Counted from the stretch's first letter, positions 1 through 12,320 are shown. The stretch is DNA of 64,000 bases from Tetragonia tetragonoides (GCA_038025085.1 CM076140.1:39803501-39867500), one strand, 5' to 3'. Made by a program: numbers and translations. The notes: generated from the sequence alone by a model not told the origin.

Positions 1-385
1 AGAGCAAGTTGTTTGTCCAGCCACTTTTGTTCAACACCTGCAGACATGCTATCTTGGTTAAGGCGGGGGCAAGGAGGCTACTAGATAGTCTAGATTACTA
101 TGACCATGTGTTTTTTTCACCATTTTTTGGTGTATTTTTGGCTACAGCGGAATGCTTGGGTTTTTTCAGAAACGTCTAGGCTTGTCGATCTTGTATGGGA
201 TCAAGTGGTTATTTAATGTCTCTTTGGGCTGAGGCAGCTTTTGAAAGGGTGCCCCTAACTGACGTTCAACGTCATTGGGGAGATTTGTAATTAGTTTTTA
301 TTTTCTTGAGGACTCCTTGTCCTCTTATGTTGTATTGTTCTTTCTATTTTAGAAAAAATTCTCTTTATCTAAGGAAAAAAAAATA
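1..385 (+). mobile_element. LINE (L1-type) 3' end fragment
   Basis: A broken reading frame after about position 140 resembles the last part of plant LINE ORF2, downstream of the zinc-knuckle (residues like RNAWVFSETSRLVDLVWDQV). It is followed by a 3' end containing 'ctttatcta' and a short A-run near 370-380. The same 3' end recurs near 2790 and 3700. The copy lies in the intron before the first visible exon of the BTB gene, in the same orientation. It is only a relic. The left part runs off the window. Confidence 0.6.
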
Positions 386-653
386 GAAATATAATTTGGG
401 AGAGCGGAGAGGGATGGAACAAAATAAAATAGAAACTTTCATCTGGGGCAGGGGAGAGGGATGGAACTTAGAGCTCCTACTTAGACTCTTAGAGTCTGCA
501 CTCTTCTGTATCAAGCCTAGAACCCTAAAAGGGCAATGCCCTTAATCCCCAAGATTCAAGTCCTCGTTCTTTTTTGCTATCAATTAAATTATTTTCTAAA
601 CATTCCCAAACCATCTAATTGACATCACTCCTAATTCGTCCTGCTGTCTGCAG

Positions 654-3600
654 GTGCTACCGAAACTGTCATCTCAGACATTTCATGCACTGCTCACCTC
701 GAATGAACTGTGGGTACCTAGCGAAGAGAAACGGTAAAGTGCTTCTCAAAAACCATTTTCCCCTTTTAGCATGTAGATATTTGTGCAGCTGGCTGATATT
801 GTTGGTGTCTGTATGTGAAGGTTTGAATTGGCATTACTTACATTGCTCAAGAAAAGTTCTCTCGTGAAGACCGAAACCAATGAAAAGCAGAGTTCCAGTG
901 TTGAGAAAGGAGTCATTAATAGTCATGAAGTGCCCAAATTAAAGGGGAAGAATTTAGCTGATGCCTGCTGCAATAGCGATCTGGAAGCTGATCCAGGACG
1001 TGTAAGTTCAAAATGTTACTTCAATGGGCCTATCATTGTTGAAAGTATTCTGGTTGAGTTTGTAGATTCTGTTCATCTGTTGTTGACTTTTGCCATGATT
1101 CTTGACACCAACCAACAGGTGCATCTAGTTTCTTGTAGTGAGCCAAATCTGGGAACTGGATACCCTCCCAACTTGGTCCAACCTGCCCAGCTTACTGATT
1201 CGTTCTCTGATTCCGATAGGAGTAGATCCTCATCGTGTGTCGGAATGCCAGTTATGTTTGCTGCTAGTGGACAGGGGAGTGACTGTGCACCTGTAGAAGG
1301 ACCATCAGAAGAAAGCATATGCTATCATTTTGATAACTCTAACTGGCTTAAGGAAAATGATTCTAGGCTATGTTCCTCAATTAGCTCTTCCTGTAATGAT
1401 ATCATGCCTGATGAATGGGGCAGAAATGACTTGTCTCTTTCATGGGGTGGCAGGATTGTGGGAAGAAGGCAAGTAAAGGTCTACAGTAAAGGAAACTGTG
1501 GGTTAAGAGGTGAAGAATATGAAACATTCATCAATGTCTTTGAAGGGGGTTCAGTTTTGTACTGCAACATGTCTTTTGAGGCTCTTCTAAATGTGAGAAA
1601 GCAGCTGGAAGAATTAGGTTTCCCTTGCAAAGCAGTGAATGATGCCCTTTGGCTCCAGGTTTGAATCTTTTTTCCGGAACTTATTGTTAGTGCAATAGAA
1701 GTTTTGAAATACTTTTAGGATCATATCTTAACACGATGAAACTCTATATACTTATAATACCACTGCAAACATACCTTCTGAAAAAAAGGCTGCGTTTATG
1801 AAGGGAGAACACAGCTTGTAGTGAACTGTTTTATTGATAGTGAAGAAGTCAATGGTTTGTGTCTATAAATAGTTTTATTTTATTATCATTATTTTTCAAC
1901 TTTTAAATCTGGTTTCAGTACTGCGTAATTTTTTTATTCATCTGACTCCTTTGTATTCTTGGTGGGTGCAAATTATGGATGTATTTTTATTAGTTATTTA
2001 ATTATATATATTTTTTAATATATATTTCTCATTTGAAAGGCAAATGCTTGAGGAGCTTGTACTCTGCACTCCGCATCCCATTTTTCATGAAGCTATAATC
2101 AGAAATGTCATTAATAGTATTCACCATTTGACTGGCGCAACAAAAGAAAATGAATCCAAATGATTGTGTTGGGAGCCTCAACTCAAAGAAAATTATGGCA
2201 TTCTTATCTTACTTACAGACTGCTCTGGGGACCAGAGGCTGATGTGAATACTCAACACATGAAGGAGTTGAGTATTTTTTTAAATCTATATATTTTTTAA
2301 ATTAGAGGCAAAACCAGATTCGATTTGATTTAATCAAGCTTTCATATGATAACAAATTCTGAATTGATTGGTGCAACAAAAGAAAAAGGTTTCTAATTGA
2401 GGTCATACTACATCGTATTTTGGCTACTAGCTAAAAGAAAGAATCCATGTGATAAATATCTGACCAGCTTTACCCAGCTAATGGGCCACCGCTTCCAGGG
2501 TTTGGGAGGGGAAAGGGATAAAGTTGCTATGACGCAATGCTTGCATAGCAATTTTATGGTGCATTTGGTTAGAAAGGAAGGCACAATTGTTCATTGGGGT
2601 TTTTGTTTCTCATGAGATGCTTTGGGATAAGGTTACATACCTAGCTCTTTATGGGTTATGGAAGCAGGGCATTAGGAGTTACTCTATTTCTGAGCTTCAA
2701 CGAAAGTGGGCTAACTTATACTTTGTGGAGGACACCTTGTCCTCTCCCGCCATACTTTTGATACTTGTTAATATTTTCTTTCTCTTTATCTTTGAAAATA
2801 GTAAGATCTAACCAGGTTTTGCTCTAGGAAGGTAAGGTCTGGACTACAGAATGGAGCCTTGTTCAAAGTAAATGTTTAAGTGGGCTTCCCAAACCCTTCC
2901 TAAAAGGTGAAGGAAGTGTCCTGCAATGATGCTGCTATATTTTAATAGTCCTGTACTCCTGTTCATTAGGAATTGGAGTTGGGAGGGCCATTGTATTTTT
3001 TTTTTTTTTAATTTGTTATTTAGGCTCCTAAATAAATTTGTAGGATCATTGTCGAAACCTAAAAAAAAAAAAACTAAAAAAAAAACACTTATCTAAAAAA
3101 CATAGTAATAAATTTCTCATTTTCCCCCTAGTTTCCTTCAGCATAGTATAATTGAAAAGCAAAGGTGCTCCTTAAGGTGAGGGTATTTTTTGGACTCTGG
3201 AGCTGGATAGGTCAACACAAATTATTTGAGGCAGAGGAGGCCTGGGTGGTATTGCTGCCAGTTATTTGCTTTCTTTTCCGGGCTAGAAATGAGACAGCTG
3301 CACATCTTTTCCTTTGGTGAGAGATAGCCCTTAGCATGTGGAGTAGGTTGTTTGGTATTTTCGGAGAGCTGTGGGGTTTCCTCTCGAGGCATATTGCAGC
3401 TTGTGGGCTTTTGGGTGGGAAGGAGAGGAAGATGCTATAGCGTAATGCTTTGTTAGGGTTTTGGTGCATTTCGATAGAGAATAATGCAGGGGTGTTCATT
3501 GGGATTTTAGTTCCTCCTGTGATGATTTGGGAGAAGATCACCTACTTAGCTTCTTAATGGGCTAGGGCTGCAGTAGCTTTTAGGGGTAATACTATTACCA

Positions 3601-6600
3601 GGTCCAAGGGATTTGGGCCAATTTTTAAATTTCTCTTTTTGATGAAATAACTTGTCTTCTCTTGTTTTACTGTTTACATTTATGGATATATACACTTTCT
3701 TTATCTAAAACAGTTGATAAAATTCTTACTAATGTACATATTATGTTTTTTTTGGAGCTAATGTACATATTATGTAAGGTTTATTATGCTATCTTATGGT
3801 GTACTATTTGGTTGGAGAAGAATGCCCGGTCATTCAATGGGTTGTTAGCTTCTCCTTTGCTGCGGAGAAGGTCACCTACCTTGCTTCTTTGTGGGCTAGA
3901 GCTGTGGGGGCTTTTCAGGGTTGTATAACTGAGATCAAACACATTGGACACTTTTTTAAATGCTTATTGTGGAGGATGCCTTAGGGTGTGTTTACTTCAC
4001 CAGAAATTTTCCCATTTCATTTGCTAAAATTTTGTTAGAAAATGTTTTCCTTCAAAAACACTGTCGAAGAATTAAAAAAATATGTTCCACCAGACCATTG
4101 CCCCACTTTTCTCTTTTTGTTCACTCACTATCATCACTCTCAACCCCACCCAGACTCTCTCCTCCATCTCTCCATTTCAATCTGGAAACCTTTGTAAAGT
4201 TAGAAAAATGTAGAAAACATCAAATTGATGTATTTTAAGTTTGCCAAAATCCTTTGTAAGTTAGAAAACAGGAAAACCGTGTTTTCTTAGTTTGGAATAA
4301 TTTACTCTTTGGAACACATTTCCTACTCCCCCGTGTTTTCTGTGAATTTTTTTCTAAAAAACAAGTGAAGTAAACACACCGTTATCTGCTCTTCTCCTGT
4401 AAATTGGTGTATTCATTAATACAATAACTTTTTCCTTTTCAAACAAAAAATAAAATAAATTTCTTACTAAAAAAGAAAAGAAGAGCCTTGTTATTTACTA
4501 ATAAAAAAAGAAGAGCCTTGTTATTTACTAATAAAAAAAGAAGAGCCTTGTTATATCAATGCCCCATATAACATCTGGGAACTCTTGATGCCCATGCAAG
4601 TGACTCTGCCTGACATTTTTGAAATCACACATGGATGTATTGTAGATGGGGTTACTGATAATAGATATAAAACTCCATAGTGAGTAGGTACAGTTCAAAA
4701 AATGGAACCTCAGAAATTGCAGGAACTCATTGGACAACGATAGTTACACAACTAACAATACATAGTATTAAGCCTGCGGAAATGGGAGATCAGATCTTTG
4801 TCCATCATTCATATGTTACTTTGGTATTCTAGCAAGTCTGTGCAATCTTCAGATGCACACATTTAATCCTTTTTTAAAAAAATTTGTTTGTATCGGTGGT
4901 TCTTTGAAGTGCATGCTTCACCATATCATGAAGGCATTTCAGGGTGCAAGAAAAATAGCGAGTACACCACATAGGATTTCCATGATGCTTGATACATTTG
5001 CTTATCTCGAAACACCTGGTGTTTAAAATCGTAGGACAAGCAATATTTTTTTCTTTTTTTGTGTGCTTTGTTTACCTCTCGTGCTTCTATTATCTTTGTT
5101 TCATATGTTGTCTTTTTGTAGATGCTTCTCAGTCAGAGGGTACAACAAATTGCTGCTGAGACATGCAAAAATTGCTGCCTTTTGGGTATGGCATGTGCGT
5201 GCAGACAGCCATTTGCCTTTTCACATGGTGTTGCAACTACTGGTTACTATATGCAAGGTCCTGCTCAGCATAATCCACCTAGCCATATTGGAAATTTATA
5301 TGTTGCTGATTCTGCTCAAGGAGATGGAAATGGTGTTTTTAGGCCAGTAAGAGTACATGTTAGAGGTTCGAATGATGGACTTGCTGGTATTGGACATGGA
5401 GGTACATTTGTTCCCGCTGCTGCTTGGCCTCCTACGCGATTTGTATTTTCCCGTATGCCCTTTGGCGTGGGAAACAGGAATGGACAGCAATCTCTTGCTA
5501 ATGATGATCCAGAACTTAGACCTGATCAACATGGTGAAATGTCTGGAGATGGGTTGACTGCTTTAGTTGGACTGAGTGATGGTGGAAGAAATACTATTAA
5601 TGTTCATGGAGGACAAACCAAGAGGGGTTATGAGATGGACGTTAGAAACAGCTTCTTTGGAACTTCTGCTGCTGGACCTAGTGGTATTGGGCCCCAGATG
5701 GCAGAGTCTTCAGACCAAGACGATGATTTTCAGTGGGATAACACCGATAATTCTTCTATATCATTGGATATGAAGACACCTCTAAGTCACTTCCCACCAT
5801 TTCGCTTTGGGTGGGTTTCCTTCTCGTCATTTTCACAGTCCTAAGTTTTATCTTGTGTCTTGGACCTCTTGGTCCTTGGGTAGGGGTATCTATCATAAGT
5901 TTGTGAGTCTAGTAATATTACATGAGTTCAAGGTGCCAGTTTATTAGCTTGTGTAATACAGTTATATGTTCTTAGCTGTTACTTTGAGCCCTTATTTTTT
6001 ATTTTTTTATTTTTATGTTGAGGTTATGTGTAGCTTTTCATAGATTTTGAATGTAGTGTTGCCTACCATTCCATTCCCCTGCTTGTCAAGGTGTTTGAGT
6101 TGCTGCATATTTGATCTTGTAGCATTATACAGTATCTAGGAATTATCATTTAATTATTATGCACGTCGATCCATGTCTAGATTTTTCTAATCTGTCTGCT
6201 TTATCTTCCTCCTATTTTCCTAATTAAATGGTTTGCTGCTGGTTCACAGGGTAGAATTTGAAGATGTACATCGACTCTGTGATGGCCAGGTCAAACACTC
6301 AGCAGAAGTGTTTTATGCGGGTTCTTTTTGGAAGGTGATCATTATGTTCTGGAGTTTTCATTTTGTAAACGTTCATCTATTCAAATATCTATCGCCATGT
6401 TGTTTTTGTACTTTATGCTTATTCAGTTTATGTATATCATAGATCAGCGTTCAAGCTTTCAATGACGAAGATCCTCAAGGGCGTCGAACTCTCGGTAAAA
6501 CTTCAGGATGCAGGAGCTTTGAATTAAAATATATTTCTGAATTTATGAACAAGAAAAGTAACAAAAATGTATAAAAAGATGTTTTTATTGATATTCATGA

Positions 6601-9227
6601 AACACTGGGTGGTAACTATTCCGTTCAAATTAAATCAAGAATGGTGTCCCTCTTCCATTTCTCTTTTTCTGGTTTTACAGGATCCATTTTCTGATTTATG
6701 GCTTGTTTTCAGGCTTATTTATTCATCGTCGGAAGGCTGAAATAACTGATCCTCTGAGGAAGGTCAGCCTGTTTTTTTTTTTTGGTAGTATGCATTGCCA
6801 TGGCCATTCTAAGCTTTCTGTTCTTTTTTTTTGGGTTTGTGTAAGTACATACTACATAGGTCTAATGGGGTTCTCATGTTTGAACATGGGTTGTCTTCCT
6901 TCCTAGTATTCAACTATTCTCCGTGTTGTTTTCTCATTCACCCTTGTCTGGTCATAATGCTGTGTGACGAGCCACAATGAAGTTATAAGCCTGCTTCATG
7001 GTTTAATTCTCTCGCGTTATACAAAATCTATCAAACTGAACAAAACATGCGCTGTTATGTTGATTTATGTAGCTGAAGTTGGATGCTTCAGTGGGTGGTG
7101 GAAGTTATAGACTTTGTAGTTGCCGTTTACTGTAGCAGACCTTTGGATGGAGATCGACTCATGAATAGCATCTGTATTCAAAGTAATTAATGTTCATCAC
7201 TGGCTATATTTCAAACGTCTCCTGTTCATTCTAAGCTATTAACTCTTAAATCTAAATTTCTTGAAAATAACTTATGCATATCTTCTATGAGGTGTAAAGT
7301 TCATTCTAAGCTTTCAATCCTTGAAGCTCTTTTCTGAACAAAAAAGTGGAATCAACATTGAACAGCCATAAATATGATGCAGTATGTTAATTTTCTTGTA
7401 TCTTTATCTTAAATATTCGGTGGCATTTCATCGACATGGCCAAGTGACTTTTCCAATGGTATAGGCCTTATAGCCTTAAATGCATGTTAGCAAAATGCCA
7501 ATGAGGCAATGAATGAAAGTGACTTTGTGGCATAAGATCGTTCGAAGCAAGTATGGCATGCAGCCTAAGGGGTGGGATGTAGGGGTTGCCCAGGGTACTA
7601 CACATGCAAGTCACAGTGTCACACAATTCACTGAACCCCCTGTTAATTGCATTCCCAAATTGGCGTACCACGTATCGGGAACACAATTCGCTGAACCTCT
7701 CCCAAGTGCAATGCACAACTTAGGTAGCAAATACGGTCCCGTACCCTGTCCGTGTACCCAAACGTACCATGTGCCATGTGACACTGCCCTGGAAGTTTGT
7801 GTCACAGGTTGCTTCATACTTTTCCGTTCGTGAGGTTTAAACTTGGGAATGGGATGCGGATCCAATTTTAGGAGGATACTTGGATAGATGAACAACTGTT
7901 GCGTTTGAATTTTTCTAGATTGTTCTAGCTCTCAGTGCTCCAAGAAGCTACTGTTTCCGAGTTTTATTTTTTGTGACAGCTTTATGGAACTTGCATTTGT
8001 GGAGGCCTCCTGAAGATTGGGAGATGGAGGAGCTTACTTGTTTGGTAGGATTTTCGGAGTCAGTGCAGCTTCGGGATTGTGATATTCTAGGAGGTGGATT
8101 GTTGATCCTTCTGGGGAGTTCTCTTGCAGATCTTTTCTGCAATAGTCGGGTTTGCCATTACAGCAGCTTGGGTCCCTGATTGCAAAATGGTTGAGTAGGG
8201 CATGAGTACCTCTTAAGGTACCGGTGTTTGATTGGAATTTGGCATTGGATAGGATTAACACAATGACTTGTGCCAAAAGAGGAGGCCGACTACAGCCTTG
8301 TCTACTGATAAATGCGTGCTCTGTTGGGCAAGCGGTGTGTCCTCTACACATGTTTTCTGGGGTTCCAACTATTGCGGGCTCTTTGGACTGGGCGTTTTGC
8401 AATAATGGGTTTGGATGACCTTGGGCGTACACAGCCACCATTATGGAGTTACTACAGATTTGCTTTGTGGGTTTTAGGGGGAGGAAGGAAAAGAAATTGT
8501 GGCAGAATGCTGTTTTTCAGGGGTTATGGTGTATTTGGCTGGAGAGAAACACTCGAGTCTATTAGGATACCTCTATGACTGTTGATAAGGTGTGGGACAG
8601 GGTCACCTATTTAATCTCTTTGCGGTGTAAGATTGCTGGTAGTTTCCTGAGTTATTCTATTTCGTATATATTATATGTCGTTGGGCTGAATTGTAAATAG
8701 ACTCTTGATGGTGGGTTTCTTGTCCTCTGCTGTATTTTTGAGATTTCATTGATATACACGTTCTTGTTATTAAAAAATCATAATTATTATCAGTGAACGA
8801 CAGTGAAAGGTACATAAAACCTACATGGTTTTGATCTTGTGCATAAAAAATTCGAAGATAGTACTTCTTTTTTTTTAAATAGTGATGTACGTTTACATCT
8901 TGTTAATTTCAGGTGCATATGTATGTGGACTCTCGTGAAAAGGTTACAGCTCGCTATCAGGTAAACCTCACCCCCATAAGCATCACATTTTAACCTTTAT
9001 GTCAGCTGTAACAATCCTGCACCTCACACACCTGTCCTTCTCTTGGTTAGTTAATCTGCCCATCAAAGCGGGAAGTTATGGTATTTGGAAGCTTTAAACA
9101 AGCAGGCACCCTTTTGCCAAAAGCTCCAAAAGGCTGGGGCTGGCGAAGTGCGCTATTTTTTGATGAGCTTCCTGATCTACTTCAAAATGGATGTTTGAGG
9201 GTTTCTGCAGTTGTACAGCTTGTATAA
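654..9227 (+). CDS. BTB/POZ-BACK domain protein, C-terminal part (8 exons, 5' partial)
   Basis: The coding exons I can join are 654-733, 821-1658, 5122-5810, 6250-6334, 6443-6494, 6713-6762, 8913-8960 and 9051-9227. All have GT-AG borders and matching phases, giving 672 codons and a TAA stop at 9225-9227. The first exon reads LPKLSSQTFHALLTSNELW and runs into KRFELALLTLL, which is the BACK-type linker that follows a BTB domain; the BTB domain itself must lie left of the window. The remainder is a conserved plant-specific region: INVFEGGSVLYCNMSFEAL near the end of the second exon, a Cys-rich CKNCC...CAC patch at the start of the third, then PPFRFGVEFEDVHRL. Such proteins usually serve as substrate adaptors for cullin-3 ubiquitin ligases, which here is inferred from the family. 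Introns are TE-rich (1659-5121 and 6763-8912). The family assignment is firm; the exact Arabidopsis orthologue is not known to me. Confidence 0.85.
2461..2812 (+). mobile_element. LINE 3' fragment in BTB intron
   Basis: A relic of the same LINE family as at 1-385 and 3200-3712. It has the 'ggtttgggaggggaa...gggataaagttgctatgacgcaatgctt' block, then 'cattggggttttgtttct', a WEKVTYLALYGLW-like stretch and the 'gtggaggacaccttgtcct' segment, ending in 'ttctctttatct'. Frames are broken by stops. It sits in the 3.5-kb intron of the BTB gene in gene orientation. Confidence 0.6.
3200..3712 (+). mobile_element. LINE 3' fragment in BTB intron
   Basis: The + strand resembles the zinc-binding C-terminal part of plant LINE ORF2 (WSRLFGIFGELWGFLSRH, then GILVPPVMIWEKITYLAS), with several stops. 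It ends at 'ctttctttatctaaaacag', the shared 3' end of this family. It is a 5'-truncated dead copy, probably lying next to another truncated copy at 3795. Confidence 0.65.
3795..4460 (+). mobile_element. LINE 3' fragment split by a MITE
   Basis: LINE-derived sequence (YYLVGEECPVIQWVV..., EKVTYLASLWARAVGAF) runs to 'gtggaggatgcc' at 3980. It is interrupted by the MITE at 3984-4381 and resumes at 4382 with 'ttatctgctcttctcctg', matching the equivalent 'gaggacaccttgtcctctc' of the copy at 2461-2812. Removing the MITE and one TTA restores the expected LINE alignment. Confidence 0.6.
3984..4381. mobile_element. Tourist-like (PIF/Harbinger) MITE, 398 bp, TTA target duplication
   Basis: The element starts GGGTGTGTTTACTTCAC and ends with the reverse complement of CGGTGTGTTTACTTCAC, so the terminal inverted repeats match except at the first base. 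It is flanked by TTA at 3981-3983 and 4382-4384, the duplication expected of PIF/Harbinger elements. There is no coding capacity. It is nested inside a LINE fragment in an intron of the BTB gene. Confidence 0.88.
4480..4553. repeat. 30-bp tandem repeat, about 2.5 units
   Basis: The unit gaagagccttgttatttact plus an A-rich tail repeats at 4480, 4510 and 4540 with a period of exactly 30 bp. It follows an A-rich tail, so it may have grown from the poly(A) end of the adjoining LINE fragment. Confidence 0.9.
7510..8765 (+). mobile_element. LINE ORF2 C-terminal fragment in BTB intron
   Basis: The translated + strand gives the sequence that lies between reverse transcriptase and the zinc-knuckle in plant LINEs: LWHKIVRSKYGMQPKGWD at 7520, RFKLGNGMRIQF at 7838, WEMEELTCLVGFSESVQLRD near 8020, and a VPLKVPVFDWNLAL / INTMTCAKRGG block near 8210-8280. 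Several stops and shifts are present. The copy is broken at about 7605-7790 by an unrelated insertion. It ends near 8765 with the family tail 'gatatacacgttcttgtt'. Confidence 0.7.
7605..7790. other. Insertion inside the LINE fragment
   Basis: The LINE-like frame is lost between GTTH (about 7600) and a WKFVSQVASYF-like stretch (about 7790). The inserted block starts near CAGTGTCACACA (7615) and ends near TGTGACACTG (7788), an imperfect short inverted repeat. I could not find a matching target duplication, so the element class is open. Confidence 0.35.
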
Positions 9228-10690
9228 AGAAGACACTATAGGTATTTTGACACACGTTTTTTCTCATAGTTCTACTATTTACAGGCTCAAAAATTTTTGT
9301 TCTCCCTTTTGCTTATCTTTTCTTTTCAGATTGAGCATATCCATAAAGTTCTGCTGGCTAAAAGGTCTATTAATCTTGCCAAACCTGTATTTTTTCGCAG
9401 GCATCCTGTAATGGAGGTGAGAGTTTTGCATGCATTTCCTACAAAGGAGAAAAATAGCATGTTGAGGTGTTTCACATTTTCATTGTCCGCTTCATGGTAT
9501 GGGTATGATCTCATTGCCCCATAAGCAGCATCCACCACTACAATATCAAGCAGATCAACAGTTTCATTTTTTGATGCTCAAGATTACGAGGTTTCACAAA
9601 GGGAAGCTATATGCACTCGTTCCTTCACCTGTTCCACTTGCACTGTGGAGATACCATTGGAAGAGGTTTGAGTTTGAAGAGCTATTACCAGTTTCCTTCA
9701 AGATGAAATCCAACTGTCAGTTCTCGATACTAACTAGTACTTATTGCGTTTAATACAAACAATTTCTTAACCTGTATAGCATTGTTTGGTGAAGTGAATT
9801 CCTACTGTCACCCCCTATAAACTCAAAATTTGGCCTCATATTCGTTTCTTTGTTGGTCTCAGTGCTCATCTTATTGCTCGGCTATCGCTTGTTCATCTTA
9901 TAGGCTTATACTCCCAGTATACAGTATTTTTTTCGGCCCCGGATTCCATGGCCCCATGGCAGTGGTGGTTTCTTCATTGCCTTTTGTTTATTGTGCTCGG
10001 CGAGGAGTTGCAGAGAAGTTGGTTTCCTTGCAACTCTTCACTTTTATTTCAATCACTGCTGTTTGGTGGCCTTCAACAGCCTTAATCTTTTGGGATCCAA
10101 TTTTCTTGTCACTTTGCGCGCTCATTGTTGAGATAGCTTTGCCTGTCCATCTTGGAGAGCTCACTATGGTGAATTGGTGAGCTTGTAGAGGAGGAGAAGA
10201 CCTTTCAATCGGCCTGATTAATGACTAATGAGGCAGTAGTATTTGCATGCATTGCTTGCGATGGCAATATGCCTCATCCAAAATGGCTTCGACGGTGAGG
10301 CCTTTTTTTGAGAGATTATTACGTGGTTTGGGACTAAGCTCTCAATCTCATTAAAATGGTGAAGCTCATTTAGATTTCCAAAAACTTAAAATTGTAAGGG
10401 TTGGAAACATGGTTGGGATCATTTAATAACTTTTCCTCTTTGTAGCAGAAATGTGTGTTCAATATGATTGTTAGATTAAGATGAAGATATCGAAGTGCTA
10501 CTATTATATATTACTCTTTTAGATGTTCTACTTTGGCTTTGTTCTCATGGACTTATCTTTAAGATAATTCAATTCAATCCATTTCAATTCAATTAAGTTG
10601 ATTTATGAATTTTTCACTTAAATGACTTTTTTTTTTACTCCACTAAAACTATAAATTGTTGATGCACGTGTCATTGAAAACCCAATGTGT
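9228..10690. other. BTB gene 3' UTR and intergenic DNA
   Basis: No convincing gene is present. The first few hundred bases after the stop are probably 3' UTR of the BTB gene. Open frames here (for example 9830-10180) lack family resemblance. Low-complexity CAATTCAATTC-type sequence occurs near 10565-10610. Confidence 0.4.
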
Positions 10691-10699
10691 ACTTTCTAA

Positions 10700-11035
10700 G
10701 AGCATCCTCAACCATGACACTTTAAGGTGTCAAGTGGAGAGAGAGTATGGATCAAAGCATTGGGGGAACGGTGTCAAGGGGTGACTTTTCTCTCTCATGG
10801 GCCTTCATAGAGACTCCTCACGCCAGAAAATGTCACGGATTCAACAAAGAAGAGTTGGACATCAGTTTAAAAAAATTTTGGTCGTTCCACTCAAAACGAT
10901 AGCGTGGAGCTGTGAAGAAGCAAAAGAAAAAAAGAAAAAAAAACAATCTCGTGGCAGCTTGCTTTTAACAAAAAAACTAGCCTTTTTCAAACGGCTATAA
11001 AAAAAATCAAAATATAAAAACCATTCTTGATGCTC
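10700..11035. mobile_element. MITE, 336 bp, TAA target duplication (Harbinger-like)
   Basis: The element begins GAGCATCCTCAACCATG and its other end, reverse complemented, reads GAGCATCAAGAATGG, so the terminal match is GAGCATC. TAA flanks it at 10697-10699 and 11036-11038. The 3-bp TAA/TTA duplication and lack of coding sequence fit a PIF/Harbinger-derived MITE. Confidence 0.8.
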
Positions 11036-11379
11036 TAAAGGGCTGAAAGGTCAAATTGAAAAAATCAATTTAGTTTGTTCAATTCACTTCAAATGAGTAC
11101 TCAGTCCAGTTCTAAACATTTAGTTTTATCCATTTGAAGAAGAAGAACGAGGTTGGGATGGATAGCATTAACATAGAGGGGTATCTCCCACTCTCCCTCC
11201 AACAAATCAACAATGACCTAATGTTATAGTTTTATGTGGTTTCTTCACATCTATTTATAAGTTTATTTCTATTATATTTTCTTTTTTTTTTTAATGAGAA
11301 ATGGTGATGGGTTAATACTTAATTCACTACAAAAAAATCACGGCTTTCTGAAAAAATACAATTCAAAATAACCAAAAAA

Positions 11380-11690
11380 CCTCCTTCAACTCTACCCATA
11401 CTCCAGTACTAGGAAAATCAAACAGATTATGAGCCAACATCCTTATTACCATCTCTTTACATGACCACACACAAGAATTAAACTCCCTAGCAAACAAAAA
11501 TAAATCTATGTCTATCAAGCCAAGATAACAATACAATATGGGAAAGCTTCCTTTTGCATCATGAAACCAGTTGAAGAGAATAACATTCCATCACAATATT
11601 CTCCCATTACATTGAGCAAGCCGTTTATGGATAATAAAAGAAAAAGGTATCAACTCTAGGGCAGTGGCTTGCAAAGGAGATGATCCACTA
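11380..11690 (-). mobile_element. LINE RNase H-domain remnant (antisense)
   Basis: The minus strand gives SPLQATALELIP near 11660, resembling the start of the C-terminal RNase H domain of plant LINEs. Near 11400 it gives REFNSCVWSCKEMVIRMLA, which fits the end of that domain. Stops separate the two parts. I see no ends or target duplication. Confidence 0.5.
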
Positions 11691-12014
11691 ATAACTAGTG
11701 AGTAGCTCGTGAACATATTTAGTCAATACTTGTACGATAACAAATAAACTGAGTACAAGCACCAATTCAATGCTCGTTTAATAAACGAGCCAAGTGCTCC
11801 TATTCAGTTCGTTTTGTATTATAATCGGTTATAATCTTTTCAAAGCTAGTATATTAGGGAACAACTCGTGAACAGACTTGATCAAAACTCGTTTAAAATC
11901 GCTTAATAATAAAAATGTCAATCACAATCACCAATATGATACTCGTTTACAAAACTAGCCAAGTACAAATACGATAATACTAGGCTCAGCTCAACTCCCT
12001 GGCACAATTACACG
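11690..12014. repeat. AT-rich repetitive stretch with 'actcgt' motifs
   Basis: Repeated short motifs such as 'aactcgtgaacagacttgatcaaaactcgttta' and 'gctcgtttaataaacgagcc' occur, the latter a perfect 8-bp palindrome arm. This resembles decayed MITE sequence, but no end pairs could be matched. Confidence 0.3.
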
Positions 12015-12034
12015 CCCCCCCCCCCCCCCCCCCC
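12015..12034. repeat. Poly(C) tract
   Basis: An uninterrupted run of 20 C. A similar shorter C run lies at 18089-18102 and a G run at about 63512-63525. Length is liable to sequencing error. Confidence 0.9.
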
Positions 12035-12101
12035 AAATTAAGCCGTCAAATGCACCACCGTACCAAGTATCAAGGGTCATGCTCTAATGGTTCCAATCTT
12101 A

Positions 12102-12320
12102 GGGCCTGTTCTCCTCAACTTCCTCCAGAAGTATTCAGTAAAATTCAGTTCAATTCAGAAAAATTCAGTAGAGCTTGGTAAACCAAAGAACAAATTTACT
12201 CTTTGAAATTGTAGATTCAGTAAAAATAAGTTCAGTTCAGAAGAATTAAGTTCAGTTCAGTTCAGTATTGTGCAGATAAGTTCATGATTCAGTAAAAAAG
12301 AAGGTAAAGAGAACATGCCC
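12102..12320. mobile_element. Tourist-like MITE, 219 bp, TTA target duplication
   Basis: The ends are GGGCCTGTTCTC and the reverse complement of GGGCATGTTCTC, one mismatch in 12. TTA flanks both sides (12099-12101 and 12321-12323). The interior is made of repeated 'attcagtaaa' and 'agttcagttcag' motifs, typical of Tourist-type MITEs with no coding capacity. Confidence 0.88.

Noticed and set aside
1073..1318. Minus-strand frame in the second BTB exon
   Set aside because: Overlaps a coding exon whose + frame joins in phase with its neighbours.
9830..10180. 116-codon open frame after the BTB gene
   Set aside because: Cys/Ser-rich, no family resemblance, no splice context; likely chance in 3' UTR or intergenic DNA.
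12015..12034. Poly(C) and poly(G) runs as regulatory quadruplex sites
   Set aside because: Single homopolymers of uncertain length, no spaced G-runs, and no gene feature nearby that would use them.
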